Below, piece by piece: positions 27,261 through 38,896 of a DNA stretch of 64,000 nucleotides; the stretch's first letter is position 1; each line of letters starts with the position of its first letter. This DNA is from Henckelia pumila (taxonomy: Eukaryota > Streptophyta > Magnoliopsida > Lamiales > Gesneriaceae): positions 51,205,751 to 51,269,750 of the forward strand of contig NC_133120.1 of the NCBI RefSeq assembly GCF_033568475.1, read 5' to 3'. The notes below the pieces were generated by a model. The model saw nothing but the letters and a program-made list of their open reading frames with translations, searched no databases and was not told where the DNA came from. Position numbers and translations under genes: made by a program.

Positions 27261-27272
27261 CCTCCCCAAACT
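27261..27272 (-). other. Internal polypurine-tract copy 3 of element D
   Basis: CCTCCCCAAACT on +, immediately at the end of the integrase frame. It is identical to the LTR-adjacent tract. Confidence 0.7.
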
Positions 27273-27431
27273 AGTCTTGGTCAGTCAATGTGGTGATGAC
27301 TGACATGGAATCCACATCACCCCCCACATAGTGTTTTAACCTTTGAGCATTGACCATGAACGACTCGTTGCGGGCATCTTTGATCTCTATAGCCCCTGAT
27401 GGGTACACCCTGGTGATTTTATAGGGCCCAG
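27271..27431 (-). pseudogene. D integrase C-terminus, severed by element C
   Basis: Translated on the minus strand it gives GPYKITRVYPSGAIEIKD then VNAQRLKHYVGG, which aligns with the end of the integrase in element E. It continues directly from 37132 once C and one CCCAG copy are removed (the joint reads Trp-Ser-Gly-Pro-Tyr). Confidence 0.88.
27427..27431. repeat. Target-site duplication CCCAG of element C (partner 37127-37131)
   Basis: The perfect 5-bp direct repeat outside both LTRs of C restores the D integrase frame when collapsed. Confidence 0.95.
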
Positions 27432-29295
27432 TGTTGGAAAAACTGGCGGTCAGATCAATCACGATTGATACCCGGTGCAGCGGAAGTTTAAAATTTTTAT
27501 CATGGAACAATTCCATGGTGTGGGTATCAACCATTCAACGATTAAATTATTGTGTGTGTAAAATTCAAATAACAATTATTAAATTTTACCTTCAATCTCG
27601 CAACGAGATTACTGGACACCAACAGATTTTATCTGCTCTTGTTGTCTCTCCCTGGAACCGATGAACTCCTTCAATCAGGTCCACGAACAGAGGTTTAATC
27701 CCTCTGATAGATTGCACTAGAAAATCTATCAGAAGTTTTCTGCGAAGAGATTAAACGAATCTGATTCGTTATTCCTGACTGCGATTCAAAATCACAGACC
27801 GAAATTTCTCGGGCAGAGTATGGGGAGGGTTCGGCCGAAACAATCTTTGAGAGGAACTAGGGTTTTCGATTTTTGCTCTCAAAAATTATGACCTGTTGTG
27901 TGTAATTTCTGTACTGAAATAACTTATTTATAATGCAGGCCACTAACACCTTAGGGCCCATTAATCATAAGCTGGGGCCCGACAAGCAAAGCCCGCTCGT
28001 TCAGAAATTAATATAAAATTCATCGTGACTCCGATTGATGAACTGATTTCACCAATGTGCACAGAAACCATTTCTGCACATTTTAAAGTCAAAATAAATT
28101 TTCCTAAATCCGAATTCAGTGGTTTCCAAAAATGTCCATCCCTATGTCATTTTAGGAAACCCTACTCCCTTACTCTTAATTAAGAAGTCCAACTCCTTAG
28201 TTCATTAAATTTAACTCTTTAAATTTAACTATCTCAACGGGGATTAAAACTCCATTACACTGTGTGACCCTCAATGGTTCAGGGATACAGCTAGCCGTGG
28301 GCTCACAACTCCTTGTGACTCGGAACAACACTTTCCGACTTGCCCAACGAATCATGGTAAAGCGCCTAGCAACATCGCCCCATGATTCCCTAGGTATCAC
28401 TGATAGTGCCTACAAGAACCAGTAGATTTTGGTTAGCGTACAGTACGGTCCCTTCATCCATATATCCCGATCGAATCAACAACCATTGGTATATCGAGAG
28501 TCGCTCAAGATTCGATAACTATGCAATACATCTTGAAGATCAAATTAGTGACATCGCATGTGCTACTAAGAAACCATTTCTTAAATCACATCAAGTACTC
28601 TGGCCAGAGATTTGTCACACTAATATCTCCTCAGATCGCATAGGATATCCACACTCGCAAGTATGTGGTGAATCCTTGACAACAATGCATCGACTCCTAT
28701 ATGTGTCGTAACTGTACCCAATCTCGACACCTGATGACCCCCATAGAGTCGGTAAACGAGTCAAAGCACAGCACTAGCATATAGAGTCTCCATGATGTTT
28801 CAAGTCGTAAGGACTAATGGTGTACAACCAAAACCGCGGACTTTATCCACTCGATAAGTGATAACCACTTGGAAAGTCCGGATAGGGTAGTTCGACTATT
28901 CATCCTATGAATATCCATTTGCATGCTTCGAACATCTCCATGTTCCCTACCAATGAAACGTGGTACTCCGCATCGCAAATGCTAGTCTCAAACTCGAGCG
29001 ATCCTTATCCTTATTATCGGACGGCTCAATCGACTAGGAACGGTTTTTAGAACATACAGTGACTATAAGATGTATTTCATGATAGACATCTCCATGTTCT
29101 ACCACATCTTACATACACTATAGTATATTCAAGGTCTTTATCAAAACAACAATAGTATATCACAATATAACAATATGAAGTAATATAAAGTCATTGCCAT
29201 AAAAGTGTAAATAATATTAAACAAAAGATTGTTTATACAAAGAGTCATCAAAGCCCATAGCCACACAGTTGGCTCACTGGGCACCCACTCTTACA
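27432..29295 (-). repeat. 3' LTR of element C (1864 bp)
   Basis: It runs from TGTTGGAAAAAC to CACTCTTACA. A TATA-like TATAAATAA lies on the minus strand near 27926-27934. It is almost identical to 35263-37126. Confidence 0.95.
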
Positions 29296-29306
29296 ATCTC
29301 CCACTT
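29296..29306 (-). other. Polypurine tract of element C
   Basis: The minus strand reads AAGTGGGAGAT directly before the 3' LTR, the expected plus-strand primer. Confidence 0.85.
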
Positions 29307-29309
29307 GCC

Positions 29310-31892
29310 CTATAGCCAACTAGTCATACTACGTAGACCCATTGCTTCGCGATGTTTGTCAAACAATGGTCCTGGCAAGGGCTTAGTAAGCGGATCAGCG
29401 ATATTGTCTGCAGAGGCCACTCGTTCGACAATGATGTCTCCTCTTTCCACAATCTCCCAGATTATGTGGTATTTCCTCAGTACGTGTTTGGATCTTTGAT
29501 GAGACCTTGGTTCCTTTGCTTGAGCAACGGCACCCGTGTTGTCGCAGTACACCGGGACTGGACCAACAAATTTAGGAATGACGCCCAACTCTTGGACGAA
29601 ATTCCTCATCCAAACGGCCTCTTTAGCAGCAGCTGATGCTGCAATGTATTCAGCCTCAGTGGTGGAATCCGCTGTGGTGTCCTGCTTGGAACTCTTCCAA
29701 GAGACAGCACCGCCATTGAGCATGAACACAAATCCAAAGGTAGACTTCGAGTCATCCACATCACTTTGGAAGCTAGAGTCGGTATAGCCTTCCAATTTGA
29801 GTTCTCGTCCTCCATAAACCATGAACATATTCTTAGTCCTTCGCAAGTACTTAAGAATGTCCTTCACGGCTTTCCAATGCATTTGACCAGGATTAGACTG
29901 ATATCTGCTCGTGACACTCAGAGCAAATGCTACATCCGGTCTGGTAGATATCATCCCATACATGATACTACCTATAGCTGACGCATATGGTACATGTGTC
30001 ATATTCTCTATCTCTTCATCAGTCTTGGGACACATAGACTTGGATAGAGAAACTCCATGACACATGGGTAGATGTCCTCTCTTGGACCCATCCATTGAAA
30101 ACCGTTTCAATATGGTATCGATGTAGGTTGATTGAGTGAGTCCTATCATTCTCTTAGATCTATCTCTATAGATCTGAATCCCTAGAATGTAGGATGCCTC
30201 ACCCAAATCCTTCATCGAAAATCTACCTGATAACCATATCTTCGTTGACTGCAACATCCCTACATCATTCCCAATGAGTAGGATGTCATCAACATAAAGT
30301 ACTAAGAATGTCACCGCATCCTTAACTACTTTCTTGTACACGCAAGGTTCCTCCGGGTTCTTGATGAAACCAAAATCTTTTATTGTTTCATCAAATTTCT
30401 GGTTCCAACTTCTTGATGCTTGTTTTAGACCATAAATTGATCTCTGAAGTTTGCATACCTTATGCTCGCTTCCCATGGATGTGTACCCCTCTGGCTGCTT
30501 CATATAGATTTCTTCCTTAATGTCTCCATTAAGAAAAGCAGTCTTCACATCCATTTGCCATATCTCATAGTCATACCATGCAGCTATGGCAATAAGGATT
30601 CTTATGGACTTGAACATAGCAACTGGTGAAAAGGTTTCATCATAGTCAACTCCTTGCCTTTGAGTATAACCTTTCGCCACCAATCGCGCCTTGTAGGTCA
30701 ATACCTTACCATCAGGCCCAAGCTTTCTTTTGTAGATCCATTTACACCCTATTGGAACAATTCCATCGGGAGGATCTACCAAAGACCAAACTTGGTTTGT
30801 ATGCATCGAATCCAATTCTGACTGCATAGCTTCAAGCCATAAATTCGAATCCGCATCAGAAATTGCTTCCTTGAAGTTTCTTGGATCACATCCAATGTCG
30901 GGTTCATCTTGATCCCCTTCAAGAAGAAGACCATATCGAATAGGAGGTCTAGAAGTCCTCTCGGATCTTCTAGGTTTAGGCGTGTCCAGCAATGGTTCCT
31001 GAGGTGTAGGATCGTTATTTTGTATTTCGGGTTCTTCTCGAACTTCTTCGAGTTCCATCATCTCGCCTTTCTTATCCAATAAGAATTCCTTCTCCAAGAA
31101 GGTGGCATTCCTAGAAACAAACACCTTTGTTTCAGTAGGATAATAGAAATAATATCCGATTGAATTCTTCGGATACCCTACAAAATAACATAAGCTGGAT
31201 CGACTATCCAACTTATCTCCCACTGTCCGCTTCACGTAAGCAGGACATCCCCAAATCCTCAAGTACGAATACTTAGGAGCTTTGCCATTCCATAACTCGT
31301 ATGGTGTTTTGTCCACTGCTTTACTGTGGACGTTGTTCAACAACAATACCGCCGTTTCAAGCGCATAGCCCCAAAACGAAGGTGGAAGCTCAGTGAAGCT
31401 CATCATAGATCGAACCATGTCCAACAAAGTTCGATTACGACGCTCCGATACACCATTAAGCTGTGGTGTCATAGGAGGAGTCCACTGAGAGAGAATCCCA
31501 TTCTCTTTCAGATAGTCCAAAAACTCGGTACTCAAGTATTCTCCACCTCGATCCGATCGAAGTGCTTTAATACTTTTACCTAGCTTGTTTTCTACTTCAG
31601 CCCTGAATTCTTTGAACTTTTCAAATGCTTCAGACTTATATTTCATTAAATATAAATACCCATACCTTGAATAATCATCAGTAAAGGTAATGAAGTAGGT
31701 GTGGCCATGTTGAGTCCCTACTCTAAATGGACCACAAACATCTGTATGGATCAAATCCAACAGATTTTGACTACGCTCAGGTTTCCCCTTAAAAGGAGAT
31801 TTAGTCATTTTTCCTTTTAGGCAGGATTCACAAGTAGGTAGAGAGTTAATATCAGACATATCAAACATGCCCTCTCCCACTAGCTTGTTCAT
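29310..31892 (-). CDS. Copia pol of element C: integrase, reverse transcriptase, RNase H
   Basis: The uninterrupted 860-codon frame starts within the integrase zinc-finger region (CESCLKGKMTKSPF). The sense frame really begins upstream, since WHARLGHISSRR is encoded just before the first Met. The DDE integrase core (HTDVCGPF, then SDRGGEY) is followed by RT with YVDDILLIG near 30270-30296 and RNase H (GYTDSSFQSD, ending ADPLTKPLPG). Integrase preceding RT marks Ty1/copia; I do not assign a clade firmly (Tork/Angela-like is possible). It is separated from gag-protease by a frameshift near 31960-31975, so the polyprotein would need a shift or is dead. Confidence 0.92.
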   Translation of the reverse strand: MNKLVGEGMFDMSDINSLPTCESCLKGKMTKSPFKGKPERSQNLLDLIHTDVCGPFRVGTQHGHTYFITFTDDYSRYGYLYLMKYKSEAFEKFKEFRAEVENKLGKSIKALRSDRGGEYLSTEFLDYLKENGILSQWTPPMTPQLNGVSERRNRTLLDMVRSMMSFTELPPSFWGYALETAVLLLNNVHSKAVDKTPYELWNGKAPKYSYLRIWGCPAYVKRTVGDKLDSRSSLCYFVGYPKNSIGYYFYYPTETKVFVSRNATFLEKEFLLDKKGEMMELEEVREEPEIQNNDPTPQEPLLDTPKPRRSERTSRPPIRYGLLLEGDQDEPDIGCDPRNFKEAISDADSNLWLEAMQSELDSMHTNQVWSLVDPPDGIVPIGCKWIYKRKLGPDGKVLTYKARLVAKGYTQRQGVDYDETFSPVAMFKSIRILIAIAAWYDYEIWQMDVKTAFLNGDIKEEIYMKQPEGYTSMGSEHKVCKLQRSIYGLKQASRSWNQKFDETIKDFGFIKNPEEPCVYKKVVKDAVTFLVLYVDDILLIGNDVGMLQSTKIWLSGRFSMKDLGEASYILGIQIYRDRSKRMIGLTQSTYIDTILKRFSMDGSKRGHLPMCHGVSLSKSMCPKTDEEIENMTHVPYASAIGSIMYGMISTRPDVAFALSVTSRYQSNPGQMHWKAVKDILKYLRRTKNMFMVYGGRELKLEGYTDSSFQSDVDDSKSTFGFVFMLNGGAVSWKSSKQDTTADSTTEAEYIAASAAAKEAVWMRNFVQELGVIPKFVGPVPVYCDNTGAVAQAKEPRSHQRSKHVLRKYHIIWEIVERGDIIVERVASADNIADPLTKPLPGPLFDKHREAMGLRSMTSWL

Positions 31893-31912
31893 CCTCCTTG
31901 AGGAAATATGAC

Positions 31913-33223
31913 CTAGTCTAGCGTGCCAAAGGTTTGCCGGGTTTTGACTATCGATTTTCCTTTGTTTGTTGTCGCCGGTTTGTCAATACAATTCACTGGA
32001 ACGTCTTTTAGTTTTAAATTGTATAGATCGTTTTCAAGTTGTCCATTTCCAATTAAACATTCATTCTTGTAAATATTGCAAATCCCATTCACAAAATTAC
32101 AAGAATAACCATCTCTATCAAGCATAGAAATAGAAATAATGTTTTTAATTAAATCTGGCACAAATAAAACATCTCTCAACAATAATTTAAAACCATTCTG
32201 CAAAATCAAACAAACATCTCCAATGGCCGTAGCTTCAACTCTGGAACCATTCCCGAGCCTCAGCTGGGTCTCACCCATTCTAAGCCTGCGACTTCTTGTC
32301 ATCACCTGCAAATCATTGCAAATGTGAGATCCACATCCGGTATCCAATACCCAAGAAGTTGTATTAAGTGACATGTTTATTTCGATATAGAACATACCCT
32401 TTGCAGTTCCCAACTGCTCAAGATACTCCTTGCAGTTGCGCTTCCAATGACCCGGCTTCTTGCAGTAATGGCAAACATCCTTGGATTTTCCATTGTTTGA
32501 AGCCTTTGTCTTTTGCTTCTTCTCGGGTTCCACTTTCTTGGGTGGGACAGAACGTTTCTTGCCCTTCATACTTGGCCCCTTCTTAGCAGAAGATGAGGAG
32601 CCCACCAAGAAAGCTGGCTTATCCTTCTTAAGTGTGGATTCATATGTAACGAGCATATTGACCATCTCTTCAAGGGTGGCCTCTATCTTGTTCATATTAA
32701 AATTTATCACGAATCCATCAAATGAAGAAGGAAGAGATAGAAGCAGCAAGTCCACATTGAGTTCATGCTCCAACACCAAATCAAGGGTCGCTAACTTCTG
32801 TATGAGCCAAATCACTCGTACCCCATGATCACGGACCGAAGTCCCTTCACGCATGCGGCACGTCATCAACTCCTTAACAGTAGAGAACCTTTCAGCCCTC
32901 GACTGAGCCCCAAAAAGTTCCTTGAGTTGCGTATGAATGTCAGCAGCATTCACCGTGTCCTCAAATCGCCTCTGGAGTTCATCAGACATCGAGGCTTGCA
33001 TATAGCATTTGGTCTTGATGTCATGGTCACACCATGCATCAAGTTTGGCCAATTCCTCCGGACTTATGTCAGCTGGTGCTTCCTTCGGAGGTGCTTTCTC
33101 TAACACGTAGAGCATTTTCTCCGAAGTTAAGACAATCTTCAACTTCCGGAACCATTCCGTATAGTTGGCGCCAGTCAGCTTGTTTTGTTCGAGGATCGAG
33201 AATAAAGGATTTCGCGAATTCAT
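31913..33223 (-). CDS. Copia gag and protease of element C
   Basis: The start is the ATG at 33223, and the product is 436 aa. The gag region opens with SILEQNKLTGANYTEWFRKL and is followed by a Lys-rich stretch. A CX2CX4HX4C knuckle (CHYCKKPGHWKRNC) and a protease with the motif VLDTGCGSHIC follow. The frame ends at a TAG at 31913-31915; the neighbouring frame continues as NLWHARLGH into pol. A single-base indel in the A-rich region near 31960-31975 explains this. It is otherwise intact. It forms the particle shell and matures the polyprotein. Confidence 0.9.
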   Translation of the reverse strand: MNSRNPLFSILEQNKLTGANYTEWFRKLKIVLTSEKMLYVLEKAPPKEAPADISPEELAKLDAWCDHDIKTKCYMQASMSDELQRRFEDTVNAADIHTQLKELFGAQSRAERFSTVKELMTCRMREGTSVRDHGVRVIWLIQKLATLDLVLEHELNVDLLLLSLPSSFDGFVINFNMNKIEATLEEMVNMLVTYESTLKKDKPAFLVGSSSSAKKGPSMKGKKRSVPPKKVEPEKKQKTKASNNGKSKDVCHYCKKPGHWKRNCKEYLEQLGTAKGMFYIEINMSLNTTSWVLDTGCGSHICNDLQVMTRSRRLRMGETQLRLGNGSRVEATAIGDVCLILQNGFKLLLRDVLFVPDLIKNIISISMLDRDGYSCNFVNGICNIYKNECLIGNGQLENDLYNLKLKDVPVNCIDKPATTNKGKSIVKTRQTFGTLD

Positions 33224-35248
33224 TGTATGAAATACTGAAAAGGAAAACAGACATATATCAATGATTGTTTAACAATTTACTAAGACATAAAATAGGCGAA
33301 TTTAATTTTATGAATCTCACTCCCACTATTTTAACGATTTCACCACCCTCTAGTGAAAACGGGAAACTTTTTCCTTAGTGAGAACATGGAGTCCAATTGA
33401 CAAACTTATGGTCCCGAATAATATCAGCCAACCATAATTCTCAAAAGGTAGAGCCCAATTGCTTCCAAAGCAACCCCCATGTATTTACCTCATGTCCAAT
33501 AAGGGCCCAATAATATGACGCCGTTTAAAGTGACATGTCAAGATGACCCATCAATATTAAGTTGTGATGGACGGTCGCCATGTGGATCCCCCAATAATAT
33601 GAGCCGATCCCATGGGAGTTCCACCCAACTTACAACATTTGTCGATCCAATGTACAGCTTTCCGACGGACGGGCCCCCCCAATAATATGAGCCGGACCGT
33701 ATCCGCGGGTAGCATCACATACATTGACCGTTGATGGAAGGTAGGAACATTTAAACAATATTTAAATTTCCTTTATTTATCTTGATATAAATTTTAAATC
33801 ATATTTAAAATGAGGGATTTTATTTATAAAAATATTTGTCTCATCATATTTAATTTATTGCATGCATTGCCGGATTCACGCAATTTATGTCTAAACATGC
33901 ATACAATCATAATATCACATATTATATAGGATGATCGATTCCATTTCTAATTGACCCGTGGTTGCCAATCACGGGTCTTAGTCCAATCCTAGGTAATATG
34001 CAGTATGCAAATGCAATCCTATTACATATGCTTCCAATTTACATTTCTTCAGTCTTCATTGTCTGCTGGGCCCACCATCTTCAAATCTTGATCTCCCACT
34101 AAATCTAATGTATTTACAATAAATAACAATGACAAGTAGGGGATACATTTTTAGGGGGTGGGAACGGGCTATAAACCAAGCCCACTTTTATTACATATGA
34201 CATTCATATCGGGCCATAAACCAGGCCCATTAATAAAACCAACAATAATAAAGACAAAATGTAAATTCCTAACATACACCTACAAAATTGGTCATGGCAA
34301 TCGATCATCCTTATCCAATAACATTTAATTCAAAATTAATTTATTGGATAACATGCTGTGGCAATTCAAATTTAAACAAGATAGAATCATATTTTATATA
34401 TAAAATCTCATTTCACATATAAAATCATATTTTATCTCTATATCAAATAAAATCATATTTTATCTATAAAATCTAATTTTACAAATAAAATCATATTTTA
34501 CTTAATATATCATAAGATCATATCTTATCATCAATTGTACCAAAATAATTGATTTCAAAATTCAATTTACGGATAAAATATTAAAATTTTCCAAAAATTC
34601 AAATTTATCCAAAATCAATTTTAAAATTTACGGACTCGAACAATTCGATCCGCAATCTCGTGAACCAATCAAAAACAATTTTTGACCGGACCAAAAATAA
34701 AATTTTAAATATTAAAATTAATAAAAATATAATTTTTCCCGCGGGTCGCCCGGGACACTCCCGGGCCGGCCCGCACCCGGGGCGCGGGCCGGGGGCAGCC
34801 CGGCTGCCCCCTTAGGGCAGCGCCGAGCGCCGCCCTGCGCAGCGCCCAGCGCTGCGCTGGGCGGCGCCGAGCGCCGCCCCTGGGCAGCGCCGAGCGCCGC
34901 CCCTGGGCAGCGCCGAGCGCCGCCCCTGGGCAGCGCCGAGCGCTGCCCTGCGCAGCGCCCAGCGCTGCGCTGGGCAGCGCACAGCGCTGCCCTGGGCGGC
35001 GCCGTGCGCCGCCCTGGGCGGCGACGGTCGCCGCCTTGGGCGGCGCCGTGCGCCCCCTTTAGGCGGTGCCGTGCGCCGCCCGGGGCAGCAACAATTGCTG
35101 CCCCACCGGGCAGCGATCCAATCGCTGCCCGGGTTTTGCCCCGAAAATTTTTTTTTTTTTATTTAAAAATATTTATTTTGTTTTCCAAAAACCGAGATTC
35201 AAAAATTTTGTACAATCGATTAATTTAATCGTTTGATCTGAGCAACCT
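33224..35248 (-). other. Long untranslated leader of element C
   Basis: About 2 kb between the primer site and the gag ATG has no supported ORF. Near 33412, 33507, 33589 and 33678 the motif 'ccaataatatgagcc' recurs at 80-95 base spacing. The upstream end holds the GC-rich array described separately. Confidence 0.75.
34790..35132. repeat. GC-rich palindromic minisatellite in the C leader
   Basis: Tandem units of roughly 20-24 bp follow the theme gggcagcgc-cgag-cgccgccc. Each unit is itself an inverted repeat, about fifteen in total, and three successive copies near 34870-34935 are nearly identical. The flanks are AT-rich. RNA from here would form a chain of strong hairpins right after the primer site. 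Confidence 0.9.
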
Positions 35249-35261
35249 GGCTCTGATACCA
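35249..35261 (-). other. Primer-binding site of element C (initiator tRNA-Met)
   Basis: The minus strand reads TGGTATCAGAGCC, one base from the 5' LTR at 35263. Confidence 0.93.
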
Positions 35262-35262
35262 C

Positions 35263-37126
35263 TGTTGGAAAAACTGGCGGTCAGATCAATCACGATTGAT
35301 ACCCGGTGCAGCGGAAGTTTAAAATTTTTATCATGGAACAATTCCATGGTGTGGGTATCAACCATTCAACGATTAAATTATTGTGTGTGTAAAATTCAAA
35401 TAACAATTATTAAATTTTACCTTCAATCTCGCAACGAGATTACTGGACACCAACAGATTTTATCTGCTCTTGTTGTCTCTCCCTGGAACCGATGAACTCC
35501 TTCAATCAGGTCCACGAACAGAGGTTTAATCCCTCTGATAGATTGCACTAGAAAATCTATCAGAAGTTTTCTGCGAAGAGATTAAACGAATCTGATTCGT
35601 TATTCCTGACTGCGATTCAAAATCACAGACCGAAATTTCTCGGGCAGAGTATGGGGAGGGTTCGGCCGAAACAATCTTTGAGAGGAACTAGGGTTTTCGA
35701 TTTTTTCTCTCAAAAATTATGACCTGTTGTGTGTAATTTCTGTACTGAAATAACTTATTTATAATGCAGGCCACTAACACCTTAGGGCCCATTAATCATA
35801 AGCTGGGGCCCGACAAGCAAAGCCCGCTCGTTCAGAAATTAATATAAAATTCATCGTGACTCCGATTGATGAACTGATTTCACCAATGTGCACAGAAACC
35901 ATTTCTGCACATTTTAAAGTCAAAATAAATTTTCCTGAATCCGAATTCAGTGGTTTCCAAAAATGTCCATCCCTATGTCATTTTAGGAAACCCTACTCCC
36001 TTACTCTTAATTAAGAAGTCCAACTCCTTAGTTCATTAAATTTAACTCTTTAAATTTAACTATCTCAACGGGGATTAAAACTCCATTACACTGTGTGACC
36101 CTCAATGGTTCAGGGATACAGCTAGCCGTGGGCTCACAACTCCTTGTGACTCGGAACAACACTTTCCGACTTGCCCAACGAATCATGGTAAAGCGCCTAG
36201 CAACATCGCCCCATGATTCCCTAGGTATCACTGATAGTGCCTACAAGAACCAGTAGATTTTGGTTAGCGTACAGTACGGTCCCTTCATCCATATATCCCG
36301 ATCGAATCAACAACCATTGGTATATCGAGAGTCGCTCAAGATTCGATAACTATGCAATACATCTTGAAGATCAAATTAGTGACATCGCATGTGCTACTAA
36401 GAAACCATTTCTTAAATCACATCAAGTACTCTGGCCAGAGATTTGTCACACTAATATCTCCTCAGATCGCATAGGATATCCACACTCGCAAGTATGTGGT
36501 GAATCCTTGACAACAATGCATCGACTCCTATATGTGTCGTAACTGTACCCAATCTCGACACCTGATGACCCCCATAGAGTCGGTAAACGAGTCAAAGCAC
36601 AGCACTAGCATATAGAGTCTCCATGATGTTTCAAGTCGTAAGGACTAATGGTGTACAACCAAAACCGCGGACTTTATCCACTCGATAAGTGATAACCACT
36701 TGGAAAGTCCGGATAGGGTAGTTCGACTATTCATCCTATGAATATCCATTTGCATGCTTCGAACATCTCCATGTTCCCTACCAATGAAACGTGGTACTCC
36801 GCATCGCAAATGCTAGTCTCAAACTCGAGCGATCCTTATCCTTATTATCGGACGGCTCAATCGACTAGGAACGGTTTTTAGAACATACAGTGACTATAAG
36901 ATGTATTTCATGATAGACATCTCCATGTTCTACCACATCTTACATACACTATAGTATATTCAAGGTCTTTATCAAAACAACAATAGTATATCACAATATA
37001 ACAATATGAAGTAATATAAAGTCATTGCCATAAAAGTGTAAATAATATTAAACAAAAGATTGTTTATACAAAGAGTCATCAAAGCCCATAGCCACACAGT
37101 TGGCTCACTGGGCACCCACTCTTACA
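35263..37126 (-). repeat. 5' LTR of element C (1864 bp)
   Basis: This is the partner of 27432-29295, the same length, with only two substitutions noticed. The CCCAG duplication follows. Confidence 0.95.
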
Positions 37127-37131
37127 CCCAG

Positions 37132-38254
37132 ACCATCTAGACTTCAGTTTTCCGGGAAATAGTCTTAACCGGGAGTTAAACAGCAACACAGCATCTCCTT
37201 CCTTGAAGTCCCGCTATCGAATGCGCCTGTCATGTATTCTCTTGGTTCGTTCCTTGTACGAAACCGCCATGTCATATGCACTGTCGCGAAATTCTTCCAG
37301 TTGATTAAGCTCTAGCAATCTTTTTTCACCTGCAGCAGAAAATTCATAGTTTAAAGTCTTAATAGCCCAATATGCTCTATGCTCTAATTCAACAAGTAAA
37401 TGGCATGCCTTTCCAAACAACAATCTATAAGGGGAGGTGCCTATAGGTGTTTTAAATGCTGTCCTATAGGCCCATAAGGCATCATCCAGTCGAATTGCCC
37501 AATCCTTTCGATTAGTATTCACACTTTTCTCCAAAATCTGTTTGATCTCTCGATTGGATACTTTCACTTGGCCACTGGTCTGGGGATGATATGGGGTAGA
37601 GACTTTATGCTTGACACCATATTTCTTTAAGAGTTTTTCAAAAATTTTATTGCAAAAGTGGGTGCCACCATCACTAATTATTGCACGGGGTGTACCAAAC
37701 TGATTAAAAATGTTTTTCTTCAAAAATTTCAGTACAACCTGTGCATCATTTGTTGCAAAATCTTCGGCCTCTACCCATTTTGAAACATAATCGACTGCGA
37801 CCAAAATGTATTTTTTTGTCAAAGAAAGTGGAAATGGTCCCATAAAGTCGATTCCCCAAACATCAAATATCTCACACTCAATGATATTATGTAAAGGCAT
37901 TTCATTTCGGTTCGAGATATTACCTGTCCGCTGACATCTATCACAAGCTAAGACAAACAAGCGCGCATCCTTAAAAAGGTTGGGCCAATAGAACCCACAT
38001 TCAAGTACCTTTGCTGCAGTTTTGATTGGCCCAACATGGCCACCTACCTCACGATCATGACAATGACTGAGGATGCTTTGCATTTCTCCTTCCGCCACAC
38101 ATCTCCGAATCATTGAGTTAGCACATATTTTAAACAGAAATGGTTCCTCCCAAAAGTAGTGCTTGACATCCGATAAAATTTTTTTCTTCTGATGGAAAGA
38201 TAGATTGTGTGGGAGTGTGCTTGTGACCAGAAAATTTGCAAATGTGCATACCAT
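37132..38254 (-). pseudogene. D integrase (broken; C-terminus continues at 27271-27431)
   Basis: The HHCC finger ([10 protein letters not shown]... CDRCQRTG) is followed by the DDE core with [18 protein letters not shown] and the Glu-bearing helix position, which reads [15 protein letters not shown] interrupts near 37213. The frame then continues to the C insertion point with the [12 protein letters not shown] segment. It is shifted against the upstream RNase H frame near 38150-38250. Confidence 0.88.
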
Positions 38255-38896
38255 GGTGAACTCTCTATGGCGAAAAGTTTTTCATTAGGAAACCAATCAT
38301 CTATGTCCTCTAGTTCGTTTTGTGCATCATTAGGAATGCATTCTAATCTAGACAGATGATCAGCTACTACGTTTTCAACACCTTTCTTATCCCTGATCTC
38401 TAAATCAAATTCTTGAAAAAGTAAGATCCACCTAATCAGTCTAGGTTTTGCATCTTTCTTTGCCAACAAGTGCTTAATAGCAGAGTGATCTGTGTAAATT
38501 GTGATTTTTGAAAGTACAAGGTATGAATGAAATTTGTCCAGTGCAAATACTACAGCTAACAACTCCTTTTCAGTGGTGGCATAATTCAGCTGAGCTTCAT
38601 TAAGAGTCTTACTAGCATAGTAGATAGTTCGGAATACCTTGTCTATTCGTTGGCCGAGTACCGCACCAACAACATAGTCACTGGCATCGCACATTACCTC
38701 AAATGGAAGATCCCAGTTTGGCAATGTCAGTACTGGCGCAGTCACCAGTCTTTCTCTCAACACCTCACAGGCCTGCAAACAATTTGAATCAAAATCAAAA
38801 GGGGCATCTTTCATTAGCAAAGAAGACAGAGGTTTGAAAATTTTTGAAAAGTCCTTAATAAATCGCCGATAAAAACCAGCATGTCCTAAGAAACTT
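38255..38896 (-). pseudogene. D RNase H domain (frameshifted)
   Basis: The minus-strand frame carries [40 protein letters not shown] and [11 protein letters not shown], a standard Ty3 RNase H. It is separated from RT by a small indel near 38895-38905 and from integrase by another near 38220. Confidence 0.88.

Larger units (their letters stand above)
27432..37126 (-). mobile_element. Ty1/copia retrotransposon C, complete and young
   Basis: It is 9695 bp with two 1864-bp LTRs in which I found only two substitutions (near 27871/35703 and 28108/35938). It has an initiator-Met primer site, a purine tract, gag-protease and a pol ORF in copia order (integrase before RT), and a long leader. One frameshift between protease and integrase is the only coding break I see. 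It is inserted in D. Confidence 0.95.

Noticed and set aside
28197..28711. Pair of small ORFs repeated exactly at 36028-36542
   Set aside because: These are the two LTR copies of element C; identity reflects recent insertion, not a duplicated gene.
35004..35228. Pro/Arg-rich ORF in the copia leader
   Set aside because: It is a reading frame through the GC-rich minisatellite and runs antisense to the element.
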